Source: JADJNW01 sp964523725 | GTDB lineage: Bacteria; Bacteroidota; Bacteroidia; Chitinophagales; Saprospiraceae | Assembly (NCBI GenBank): GCA_964523725.1 | Contig: CAZGAU010000033.1 | Location: forward strand, 1 to 38,817 | Reading direction: 5' to 3' | Length of the DNA stretch: 38,817 nt | Shown: positions 17,350 to 25,110 of the stretch, one piece after another | Layout of the letters: each line of letters opens with the position of its first letter | Numbering within the stretch: position 1 is the stretch's first letter | Position numbers and translations under genes: made by a program | Notes under the pieces: model-generated | Seen by the model: the letters and a program-made list of their open reading frames with translations, nothing else | Databases searched by the model: none | What the model was told of the DNA's origin: nothing

Positions 17350-20300
17350 ATGGTGGTAGTAGCGTGTAAATGTGTCATTTCCAAAAATGTACATACCTTT
17401 TCATTTTTAATTTTTTTATTGATAATCAGCTTAACCGGTTGTCAAAAGGATGCCCCACTGTTTGTCTTATTGGATAGCAAAAAAACTGGCATCGAATTCA
17501 ACAATGACATCACCGAATACGACTCTCTGAGCATCCTCAATTCCGAATTCATTTATAACGGCGGCGGCGTTGGCATCGGCGATCTGAACGGAGACGGACT
17601 GCCCGACATTTATTTCACCGGCAACCAGGTGCCCAACAAACTCTATTTAAATAAAGGAAATCTGCGCTTCGAAGATATTACTGAACAAGCCAAAGCCCAA
17701 AAATATCCGGGACAATGGTCTTCCGGCATCAATATCCTGGACATTAATCGCGACGGAAAACAAGATATTTACGTCTGCAATACCTTTGATCCCGACCCCG
17801 AGAAAAGAAAAAACCTCCTTTTTATCAACCAGGGTAATGACGCCAACGGCGTACCCCAATTCGTCGAAATGGCTGCCGCTTATGGCATCGCTGATACCAC
17901 CCACTCTTCCAATGCGCAATTTTTTGATTATGACAATGACGGTGATCTCGACTTATTTATTGGTACCAACATCATGGATACCCGCTATCCGAATCAATAT
18001 CATGCAAAAGTAACCGACGGTTCTTCCCTCAATCGCGATGTGCTTTACCGAAACGACTGGGACGAAACCGCCGGGCACCCTGTGTTTACAGATGTTTCCA
18101 GGGAGGCTGGCTTACTCCTGGCTGGCTATAGTCACAGTTCATTGATCGCCGATTTTAATGAAGACGGCTGGCTGGATATTTACGTTGCCAATGATTATAT
18201 TACAAATGACCTGATTTATATTAATAATCACGACGGTACATTTACCAACCAGGTTGCCAATATTTTCAAGCATCAGGCGGCCTCTGCCATGGGCAGCGAT
18301 GTAGCAGATGTAAATAATGACGGCAAACTTGATTTTTTCACCACCGAAATGCTGCCTTATTATAATAAACGCAAAAAATTATTTCTAAACGCCAATAATT
18401 ATAATAATTATATTAATAATGAAGCCCTGGGTTATGAATATCAATACGCCCGCAATACGCTTCAGGTAAACCGCGGACTCAACCCGGAAAACGGTTTGCC
18501 GGTCTTCAGCGAAGTGGCTTTCCTGAGCAGTGTGCAAGAAACCGAGTGGAGTTGGGCGCCGCTGATCGCCGACCTCGACAACGACGGTCTCCGCGATATT
18601 TTTGTGACAAATGGCTTCCCCCGGGACGTCACCGACCACGATTTCGGGGCATTTCGCAGCACCACAAGCTACTTGATCCCGCCGCTGCAATTGCAAGATA
18701 TGATTCCGCAGATCAAGGTTCCCAAGTTTGCTTTTAAAAACGAAGGCGACCTGCGCTTTTCGGATTATTCCAAACAATGGGGTGTGGACGTACGCGCATT
18801 CACCAACGGCGCCGCTTATGGCGACCTGGATAACGACGGCGACCTGGACCTGGTGCTCAATAACATCGACGATAAAGCCTTTGTTTTTAAAAACACCTTG
18901 AACGATGGCAAACAAAAAGACAAAAATAATTACCTAAGAATCAAAGTAAAAGGCACAGAAGCCAATCCTGATGCATTTGGTGCGGTTGTAACAGCTTTTT
19001 TTGACGGCAAAGCGCAGTCTTCACAATTGGTATCGGGGAGGGGCTATATCTCTACTTCTGAAAATATTGCGCATTTTGGCTTGGGTAAAGTGACGCAGGT
19101 AGATTCAGTAATCGTTCGCTGGGGCGAAACCAGCAAAACCAAGGTCACCGATCTCCCTCTTAATCAGATGATTGTAATTGAATTAACAGCAGCAGAGCCT
19201 GCCACCCTGGCTCAAGTGGATGCCAACTCTATTTTTGAAATGATTGATCCGACGGAATTGGGCTTGAATTATGTGCCGCGTGACTCAGATTTCATTGATT
19301 TTGATTATCAAAAAACCTTGCCGCACAAGTTTTCGCAATATGGCCCCAGCGCTGCGGTCGGCGATGCCAATGGCGACGGGTTGGATGATATTTACATCAG
19401 CGGAAGCGCTATGGAAAACGGCATGTGGCTACTCCAAACACCTGATGGTCAATTCATTAAAAAACCAGTCGCTTACAAAAACGACCCCGGCAAACGCGAG
19501 GAAGAACTCGGCACTTTACTCTTCGACGCTGACGGTGATGGCGATAATGATTTATACATCGTGCGGGGCAGCTACCAGTACGAAGCCGGTTCTTCGCTTT
19601 ATCGGGATGTGCTTTGTGTCAACGATGGTAAGGGTAATTTTGCCATAGCACCCGATGCTTTGCCAAAGAATGCCGCTTGCGGCCAGGCTGTGAAAGCCGC
19701 CGATTTTGATGGCGATGGCGATCTGGATTTATTCGTGGGAGGTCGGGTTTTGCCGCGGGCATTTCCCAAAACCGACAAAAGTTTTATCCTCCGAAATGAT
19801 TCCAAAAACAAGGATAAGCCTGTTTTTACAGATGTAACCGCCGAGGTATTTCCCGAGTTAACGCATATTGGTCTGATCAGCGATGCGATCTGGACAGATT
19901 TTAACAACGATAATCTTCCTGACCTGATCCTGGCTGGCGAATGGATGCCCCTGACTTTCCTGCAAAATCAGGGTGGAACATTCAAGAATGTGACTGCAGA
20001 AACTGGAATCCAGGATAAACTGGGCTGGTGGACGAGCCTTGCTGCCGGTGATTTCGACAACGATGGCGATATCGACTACATCGCCGGAAATTTTGGGGAA
20101 AATATTTATTTCAGGTGCAACGGCGAAGAGCCGCTCACGCTGTACGCCAACGATTTTGATAAAAATGGCCTGTACGATCCCTTTATTTCCTGCTTCTGGC
20201 AGGATTCGCTGGGCAATCGGAAGGAATATTTTTATCACACCCGCGATGACATGATCAAACAATTGATCCTGATCCGCCGAAAATTCCAGACATACGCTGA

Positions 20301-20964
20301 ATTTGGCAACGCTACCGCCCCCGAGGTATTCACCGAAGCCGAGCTGGAAGGCGCGCAGATACTGAAAACCAATTGGATGTACACCAGTTTTGTAGAGAAT
20401 CTGGGCGGCGGGAAGTTCCAAATCCGGGCATTACCTATGCAGGCTCAGCTGGCGCCGGTTTTCGGAATTCTGCCATATGATATTGATCAGGACGGACTGC
20501 TGGATATCATGATGGTAGGCAACGATTTTGGTATGGAATTGATGCAGGGCCGCGCCGATGCTTCCTATGGGCTTGTTTTGAAAAATAATGGCAACAATCA
20601 ATTCCGGGCTATAGAGCTGGAAGAAAGTCATTTTTATGTGCCCGGTGATGCCAGAGCGCTGACCAGAGTCACTTTGGCAAATCAGCAGGAAATTATTCTG
20701 GCTACGCAGAACCGAGCGCCTTTAAAGGTTTTCAAGTCCAGAGCAGTTGCCAGCCGGAGCATCGCCTTAAACCCTCATGAAGTCAAAGCCCAAATTACTT
20801 ATAAAAACGGCGCGCAGCAAATACGGGAATTTTCCTGGGGATCCACCTTTTTATCCCAGGAATCAAGAAGTATTTCATTTACTAAAAATATAATGGAAAT
20901 AACATTTTTTGATATAAAAAATAACCCTACCCGAAAAATCACCGAAAATGGTGAATCGCTTTAA
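17350..20964 (+). CDS. FG-GAP/VCBS repeat lipoprotein with ASPIC/UnbV domain (CRTAC1-like)
   Basis: A 1204-residue envelope lipoprotein. The signal peptide FLIFLLIISLTGC places the lipidated cysteine at C31. Two arrays of FG-GAP/VCBS propeller blades with calcium loops of the D-x-N/D-x-D-G-x-x-D type (for example DLNGDGLPDIY, DYDNDGDLDLF, DFDGDGDLDLF) occupy about residues 69-515 and 660-1130. Between them sits an ASPIC/UnbV domain (about 527-612, from NYLRIKVKGTEANPDAFGA to the end of QVDSVIVRWG...). Such proteins commonly accompany SusCD pairs in Bacteroidota; binding or display of a ligand is likely, no catalytic residues are visible. The start ATG at 17350 gives a slightly long signal peptide; GTG at 17353 is possible. 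The haloperoxidase-type gene follows 67 bases later, probably in the same transcript. Confidence 0.92.
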   Translation: MVVVACKCVISKNVHTFSFLIFLLIISLTGCQKDAPLFVLLDSKKTGIEFNNDITEYDSLSILNSEFIYNGGGVGIGDLNGDGLPDIYFTGNQVPNKLYLNKGNLRFEDITEQAKAQKYPGQWSSGINILDINRDGKQDIYVCNTFDPDPEKRKNLLFINQGNDANGVPQFVEMAAAYGIADTTHSSNAQFFDYDNDGDLDLFIGTNIMDTRYPNQYHAKVTDGSSLNRDVLYRNDWDETAGHPVFTDVSREAGLLLAGYSHSSLIADFNEDGWLDIYVANDYITNDLIYINNHDGTFTNQVANIFKHQAASAMGSDVADVNNDGKLDFFTTEMLPYYNKRKKLFLNANNYNNYINNEALGYEYQYARNTLQVNRGLNPENGLPVFSEVAFLSSVQETEWSWAPLIADLDNDGLRDIFVTNGFPRDVTDHDFGAFRSTTSYLIPPLQLQDMIPQIKVPKFAFKNEGDLRFSDYSKQWGVDVRAFTNGAAYGDLDNDGDLDLVLNNIDDKAFVFKNTLNDGKQKDKNNYLRIKVKGTEANPDAFGAVVTAFFDGKAQSSQLVSGRGYISTSENIAHFGLGKVTQVDSVIVRWGETSKTKVTDLPLNQMIVIELTAAEPATLAQVDANSIFEMIDPTELGLNYVPRDSDFIDFDYQKTLPHKFSQYGPSAAVGDANGDGLDDIYISGSAMENGMWLLQTPDGQFIKKPVAYKNDPGKREEELGTLLFDADGDGDNDLYIVRGSYQYEAGSSLYRDVLCVNDGKGNFAIAPDALPKNAACGQAVKAADFDGDGDLDLFVGGRVLPRAFPKTDKSFILRNDSKNKDKPVFTDVTAEVFPELTHIGLISDAIWTDFNNDNLPDLILAGEWMPLTFLQNQGGTFKNVTAETGIQDKLGWWTSLAAGDFDNDGDIDYIAGNFGENIYFRCNGEEPLTLYANDFDKNGLYDPFISCFWQDSLGNRKEYFYHTRDDMIKQLILIRRKFQTYAEFGNATAPEVFTEAELEGAQILKTNWMYTSFVENLGGGKFQIRALPMQAQLAPVFGILPYDIDQDGLLDIMMVGNDFGMELMQGRADASYGLVLKNNGNNQFRAIELEESHFYVPGDARALTRVTLANQQEIILATQNRAPLKVFKSRAVASRSIALNPHEVKAQITYKNGAQQIREFSWGSTFLSQESRSISFTKNIMEITFFDIKNNPTRKITENGESL

Positions 20965-21031
20965 AGCCAAATAATAAAAGCGCCCTAACATTAAGCCGAA
21001 GAAGTTTTTTTAGAACAAAAATCATTAGTTT

Positions 21032-22345
21032 ATGAAAAATATGATATTGCTATGCCTCGGCATCATGTTACTCAGCGCCTGTAAAGAAACGAAATCACTT
21101 CAACCGACCCAAGCAGATGCAGAATATGTACATGACGCCATCAAAAAACTAACCGACATCATCGTAGTGGATATTTTTTCACCGCCGGTGGCGAGTCGGG
21201 TGTATGTTTATCCTATTCTGGCAGCCTATGAAGCCGGGAAGTTCGCCGAACCAGGCGCCAAATCCATTACCAATCAGTTGCACGGATTTGAAACCATGAT
21301 ATCGCCCGAAGAAGGCGAGGAATATGACTATACAGTGGCAGCGCTGTCTGCGTTTTGTACAACCGCGCCCAAGGTGATCTTTTCCGTGAAAGAAATTGAG
21401 GGTTTTGAACAACAAAAACTAGCTCAACTCAAGGAACGAGTTCCTGAAAAAACATTCACCCGCTCGGTAGAATTTGGTAAAAAAGTAGCGGAAGTTATTA
21501 TTAAACGAATGAGCCAGGATAATTATAATGAAACCCGAGGCATGCCACGCTTTGAAATCAAAGCCGGCATCCCCGAACGCTGGGTTCCCACCCCACCCGA
21601 TTACCTGGATGGACTGGAGCCGCATTGGCCTAAAATGAAAACAATGGTCATGGATTCTGCCGGAGCTATCCGTGCCGAAGCGCCAACACCCTATAGCGAA
21701 GATCCCAACAGCCCGTTCTGGAAAGAACTGATGGAGGTGTATGAACTAAATAAAAATATTACAGACGAGCAGCAAGATATCGCCATTTTCTGGGATTGTA
21801 ACCCCTTTGTTTCTACGCAAAAAGGGCATTTGATGCTTCAGGATAAAAAAATGACGCCCGGCGGGCACTGGCTGGCTATTTGTCAACAGTTTTTGACAAA
21901 GGAAAACGTAGGTTTTTATAATTCTCTCAAAGCTTATGCCCTTACATCTGTTGCCCTTTATGAAGGTTTTATTGGCTCCTGGTACGAAAAATATGATATC
22001 ATAAGAGTACGTCCGGAAACGCTCATCAGCGCAAAAATTGATAAAGAATGGCATCCGTACATTCAAACGCCGCCTTTCCCGGCTTATACCAGCGCCCACA
22101 GCACTATTTCTGCCGCTGCTGCAGAAGTGCTAACAGCATTATTTGGTGATAATCAAGCATATACAGATACTTCTGAGCAGGAATATGGTTTACCGGTGCG
22201 CTCATTTACTTCTTTCCGGCAGGCAGCGCAGGAAGTGTCTATAAGTAGGGTGTACGGAGGTATTCACTTCCGCTCGGATTGTGATGCAGGCAACCGGCAC
22301 GGCACGAAAATAGGGCAGTTTGTTATTGATAAAATTGAATTCTGA
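21032..22345 (+). CDS. Vanadium-dependent haloperoxidase / PAP2-type lipoprotein
   Basis: A 437-residue lipoprotein (lipobox LLSAC, C17) with the oxyanion pocket shared by vanadium haloperoxidases and acid phosphatases of the PAP2 superfamily. K320 and R327-P328 (spacing 7), S354-A355-H356 and R406 to H412 (spacing 6, SRVYGGIHF) correspond to K353/R360, S402-G403-H404 and R490/H496 of the fungal vanadium chloroperoxidase. The usual glycine of SGH is alanine here. The pocket could bind vanadate (halide oxidation) or phosphate (hydrolysis), and sequence alone does not decide which. It lies downstream of the FG-GAP lipoprotein and before an AraC regulator. Confidence 0.9.
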   Translation: MKNMILLCLGIMLLSACKETKSLQPTQADAEYVHDAIKKLTDIIVVDIFSPPVASRVYVYPILAAYEAGKFAEPGAKSITNQLHGFETMISPEEGEEYDYTVAALSAFCTTAPKVIFSVKEIEGFEQQKLAQLKERVPEKTFTRSVEFGKKVAEVIIKRMSQDNYNETRGMPRFEIKAGIPERWVPTPPDYLDGLEPHWPKMKTMVMDSAGAIRAEAPTPYSEDPNSPFWKELMEVYELNKNITDEQQDIAIFWDCNPFVSTQKGHLMLQDKKMTPGGHWLAICQQFLTKENVGFYNSLKAYALTSVALYEGFIGSWYEKYDIIRVRPETLISAKIDKEWHPYIQTPPFPAYTSAHSTISAAAAEVLTALFGDNQAYTDTSEQEYGLPVRSFTSFRQAAQEVSISRVYGGIHFRSDCDAGNRHGTKIGQFVIDKIEF

Positions 22346-22396
22346 GAAGTAAATATATTTCCAGGAGAGCTGATATTTATCTAGTAAGCAGTCGGA

Positions 22397-22442
22397 CAGT
22401 TTTACAGTCGACCGTCGAAAGTCAAATCAATCTGATTATCAA
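22397..22442 (+). repeat. 46-bp dispersed repeat, copy 1
   Basis: This 46-base stretch matches the reverse complement of 28889-28934 at 39 of 46 positions without gaps, with a core CAGTTTTACAGTCGA and GTCGAAAGTC. It lies between the haloperoxidase-type gene and the AraC gene. Both copies are intergenic, which fits a mobile or structural intergenic element. Confidence 0.75.
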
Positions 22443-22551
22443 TTTCTTATGAAGTTTTTAATCTAAACTTAAAATTGTCTCTTTACTTACTATATTAATA
22501 TTATTTATCGGCTTTATTGATTATGATTAAAAGTAATAAAACAGTCATACT

Positions 22552-23358
22552 ATGAACCAGATACGCGAACAAGTATGCACTGAGTTTAGTCGCCATCCGA
22601 GAAGTATCTCCGGGGATACTCAAATTTTCGATGAGGCTGGGATATCTATACATGCTCATCATACTGATAAAATGATTTTTGCAGAGGGAGGCACCGTTTA
22701 TGTGCTAACAGAAGATAAAACCTGGTATTTGTTGGCCCGGCATTATATCTGGATACCCAAAAACACTTACTATTCTATCCGCGCTGCCGCTTCGTCTGTC
22801 ACGCTGCGGGCATTGTTTTTTGAAAGGCAACCCGATGACAAGCCTTTTTTTAAAGAGGTTGGCGTGTATCCGATCAACGATCTGCTGATGGAGATGATTG
22901 ATTACACCCGAACCTGGAAAGGTGTAATAATACCAGAAGATGAAAATCGCTTTACATTCGGCATGGCAATTAAAGCGATTTTACCGGAATTAAGTCTGCA
23001 TAAAATGCCATTTCATTTACCGTTGGCCAAGGACACCCGGCTGAAAAAAATTACCGCTTATTTGCAGGAAAACCTCTCCAGCCCCCTATATCTGCGCGAA
23101 ATTGCCCAGCAATTCGGTTTGAGTGAACGCTCTTTGGCCCGGCTTTTTCAGAGCGATCTGCGCATGTCTTATATCAAATATTTGCGCATGCTGCGCATGA
23201 TACACGCACTGGAGTTATTATGTACTACTAAACTAAGTGTAAATGAAATTGCATTTCGGGTAGGATATGATAGCTTCCCGACGTTTAGCAATACCTTTTT
23301 TCAATTAGTCGGCATCCGACCGAAATTGTATATGCGCCAAAATAACCGGCAAAAATAA
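22552..23358 (+). CDS. AraC family transcriptional regulator
   Basis: A 268-residue regulator. Residues 20-95 resemble the cupin-like sensor of AraC proteins (HTDKMIFAEGGTVYVL, then HYIWIPKNTYYSI), and residues 167-262 hold the two helix-turn-helix units with the characteristic LREIAQQFGLSERSLARLF and VNEIAFRVGYDSFPTFSNTF. The latter is the most conserved AraC signature. Its position directly downstream of the susCD/FG-GAP/haloperoxidase genes suggests it may regulate them or itself, but this is inference. No exact -7 element was seen upstream. Confidence 0.93.
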   Translation: MNQIREQVCTEFSRHPRSISGDTQIFDEAGISIHAHHTDKMIFAEGGTVYVLTEDKTWYLLARHYIWIPKNTYYSIRAAASSVTLRALFFERQPDDKPFFKEVGVYPINDLLMEMIDYTRTWKGVIIPEDENRFTFGMAIKAILPELSLHKMPFHLPLAKDTRLKKITAYLQENLSSPLYLREIAQQFGLSERSLARLFQSDLRMSYIKYLRMLRMIHALELLCTTKLSVNEIAFRVGYDSFPTFSNTFFQLVGIRPKLYMRQNNRQK

Positions 23359-23360
23359 TG

Positions 23361-23379
23361 TAACTTTGTAAGCAAAGTT
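23361..23379 (+). promoter_or_regulatory. -7 element inside an inverted repeat, upstream of the DUF2927 gene
   Basis: TAACTTTG (23361-23368) is an exact TAnnTTTG match, three bases after the AraC stop codon and 21 bases before the next ATG. AACTTTG pairs with CAAAGTT (23373-23379) around TAAG, so a repressor could bind over the promoter. No TTTG lies at the standard upstream distance. Confidence 0.5.
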
Positions 23380-23388
23380 TAAGTAAAC

Positions 23389-24093
23389 ATGATATATGTA
23401 ACACCTAACAGGTTCTTGTACGTTGCCTTTATGATGCTTGTATTTTTTAGCTGCAGCAAGGATCAGGAAGAACAAGCAACTCCCAAAGAGACACTAACCG
23501 CAGCGCAAACGTATTTCCTGGAGGTCAGCCTGCAAAATGAATTTGGCTCCAGTTCCAATGTAATAAAAAAATGGGTAAGCGATATAAAAATATTCCTGCC
23601 TGATACCAGTTATCATGATTTAAATAATGAATTGGATAATATTATAGCCGAACTAAATGACTTGAGCGGAACCATTAAAATCTATCGTGTCCATAATCAG
23701 GCAGAAGCCAATTTCATTGCTTTTTTCGGTAACGGAACAACTTACGCTGCTCAATACGAGCCTAATGCGGCTAATTATGTGAATGCAAACTGGGGCCTCG
23801 TTTGGGTTTACTGGAATTCCCGCTACGAAATTTACAAAGGCAGTATATATGTGGATGTGTTCAGAACCCAGGAACAAGCCTGCCAGCGGCACTTGCTTCG
23901 GGAGGAATTGACGCAGGGGCTTGGTTTGTTAAATGATTCAGATCGTTACCCCCAAAGTATTTTCTATCAGCCATGGACTTGCACCACCGACTACGCCGAA
24001 ATCGACAAAAAACTAATCCAATACCACCTGAATCCCTTGATTAAACCCGGCATGACGCGTGCCCAGGTGATAGAAATCCTGAAACAATTATGA
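23389..24093 (+). CDS. DUF2927-like lipoprotein (putative zinc protease-like)
   Basis: A 234-residue lipoprotein with lipobox FFSC (C22). The segment C165-Q-R-H168-L-L-R-E172-E173-L-T-Q-G-L-G-L resembles the conserved block of the DUF2927 family, which has been described as predicted secreted zinc-dependent proteases; the H/E residues could be metal ligands, though there is no HExxH. The last 25 residues (PLIKPGMTRAQVIEILKQL) resemble short helical C-termini seen after such domains. It probably has its own promoter just after the AraC stop. Family call is moderate; enzymatic activity is not established. Confidence 0.7.
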   Translation: MIYVTPNRFLYVAFMMLVFFSCSKDQEEQATPKETLTAAQTYFLEVSLQNEFGSSSNVIKKWVSDIKIFLPDTSYHDLNNELDNIIAELNDLSGTIKIYRVHNQAEANFIAFFGNGTTYAAQYEPNAANYVNANWGLVWVYWNSRYEIYKGSIYVDVFRTQEQACQRHLLREELTQGLGLLNDSDRYPQSIFYQPWTCTTDYAEIDKKLIQYHLNPLIKPGMTRAQVIEILKQL

Positions 24094-24125
24094 TGTCTGG
24101 TTTGAAACAAAAATCCGATTCGAGT

Positions 24126-24148
24126 GGTTATTTACTCAAAAAATAACC
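24126..24148 (+). promoter_or_regulatory. Perfect 8-bp hairpin abutting a small-gene start codon
   Basis: GGTTATTT (24126-24133) and AAATAACC (24141-24148) enclose a 7-base loop. The stem ends two bases before the ATG at 24151, where a ribosome would bind, so it may limit translation of the small membrane protein. It lies 33 bases after the DUF2927 stop and could alternatively be its 3' hairpin; no T-tract follows. Confidence 0.5.
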
Positions 24149-24150
24149 AA

Positions 24151-24270
24151 ATGTCTGGAAAATTCAAGCTTTGGCTCAAGCGCGTGGGTGTCGCAGGATT
24201 TCTGTTTTTCCTTATAAAAGGCTTGGTGTGGGTCGCTATTTTTGTGGGAGTCGGTAAATGTGCGTTGTGA
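24151..24270 (+). CDS. Short (39-residue) single-pass membrane protein
   Basis: ATG at 24151, stop TGA at 24268. The peptide has a basic amphipathic start (MSGKFKLWLKRVG) and one hydrophobic segment of about 24 residues (VAGFLFFLIKGLVWVAIFVGVG) interrupted by a single lysine. This layout (KxWLKRxGxxGFLFFLIKGL) resembles very short proteins I have seen annotated in other Bacteroidota genomes, usually as hypothetical; I cannot confirm that by search. The positive-inside rule predicts the N-terminus in the cytoplasm. Opposite-strand frames over it look like shadows. Function unknown. Confidence 0.7.
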   Translation: MSGKFKLWLKRVGVAGFLFFLIKGLVWVAIFVGVGKCAL

Positions 24271-24340
24271 TTTGTGATCTTTTAAAATTACATTCATTAT
24301 ATTTTCAGTCACATAATTCCAGAGTCTCCTAGTCCTAAAA

Positions 24341-24769
24341 TCACCCCATCTCCAAATCTCCCTCCCCCGAGGTTTTATTTTCTGCATTGAGCGCATCTCT
24401 TCTCCGTTCCAGCACCCGATGAAATTTTAGTAAATGATCCGGATCATTTTCATTATAAATACATAAAATCAGTGTCGTTCGCTTGCGCTGGTCTATCGGA
24501 AAAAGAATTTTCACCGGATTGTGGACGTAGCCATTGTCTTCAAATAGGAGGATTTGTTTGTTGCGGGTAGGTAGCCGAAATAAGAGCAATTCCTCCGAAT
24601 TTTTGGGTAGAGGCACTTCGCCATAGCCCTGTTCTTTCAGAAATGCCCGAACCATTTTGAAGCTTTGTTGCAAGCTGGAACCCGCGAAAACAGTACGGTA
24701 TTCATACCCGTCGCTTTCACCGCCCATATAATTGGAGCCTACTGCCGGAAAATCTTCGCGCATGCTCAT
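24341..24769 (-). CDS. Hypothetical protein, 142 residues
   Basis: No family recognised. Soluble, mixed alpha/beta composition: SSLQQSFKMVRAFLKEQGYGEVPLP reads as a helix followed by a loop, and QILLFEDNGYVHNPVKILFP and TTLILCIYNEN read as beta strands. The tail (ALNAENKTSGEGDLEMG) is probably disordered. Two start codons are possible, ATG at 24769 and ATG at 24763 (MREDF...). A TAAATTTG element on the minus strand at 24823-24830 could be its promoter, without a well-placed upstream element. It reads as a real gene from its codon pattern and balanced composition. Confidence 0.6.
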   Translation of the reverse strand: MSMREDFPAVGSNYMGGESDGYEYRTVFAGSSLQQSFKMVRAFLKEQGYGEVPLPKNSEELLLFRLPTRNKQILLFEDNGYVHNPVKILFPIDQRKRTTLILCIYNENDPDHLLKFHRVLERRRDALNAENKTSGEGDLEMG

Positions 24770-24893
24770 GCTGCTACATTTGCTGATTTTTGATATTCAA
24801 ACAGGGTTTTCAAACCCTTATGCAAATTTATCAAACTTTTTGTTTAAATTTCTATACAAATTTTCAAAATTCTCAAAACTAACTTTAAACCAA

Positions 24894-24940
24894 AAACTTC
24901 AAACCATAAACTTCAAACCATAAACTTCAAACCATAAACC
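24894..24940 (+). repeat. 14-bp tandem repeat, three copies left of the gap
   Basis: Unit AAACTTCAAACCAT at 24894-24907, 24908-24921 and 24922-24935, then a partial AAACC. The last unit recurs at the right-hand contig edge (25077-25090). Unresolved copy number is the likely reason the assembly broke here. Confidence 0.85.
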
Positions 24941-24976
24941 TTATCTTCGCACCTGATGGCAAAATTACATTCGCGT
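24922..24976 (+). repeat. Contig-end duplicate, left copy (55 bp)
   Basis: Identical over 55 bases to 25077-25131 on the other side of the gap. It includes the first 21 bases of the WG-repeat gene (ATG at 24956). This is best read as overlapping contig ends, not a biological duplication. Confidence 0.9.
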
Positions 24977-25076
24977 NNNNNNNNNNNNNNNNNNNNNNNN
25001 NNNNNNNNNNNNNNNNNNNNNNNNNNNNNNNNNNNNNNNNNNNNNNNNNNNNNNNNNNNNNNNNNNNNNNNNNNNN
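24977..25076. other. Assembly gap (100 N), probably artificial
   Basis: Exactly 100 N between two identical 55-base flanks. The true sequence may be a single copy of the flank, or additional copies of the 14-bp unit. Confidence 0.97.
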
Positions 25077-25110
25077 AAACTTCAAACCATAAACCTTATC
25101 TTCGCACCTG

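Noticed and set aside
24136..24396. 86-codon minus-strand frame opposite the small membrane protein gene
   Set aside because: Low-complexity charged composition, overlaps the 3' end of the neighbouring hypothetical gene, and the plus strand offers a far better candidate.
24775..24782. TACATTTG -7 match on the plus strand
   Set aside because: No plus-strand gene follows before the gap region; probably chance in AT-rich sequence.
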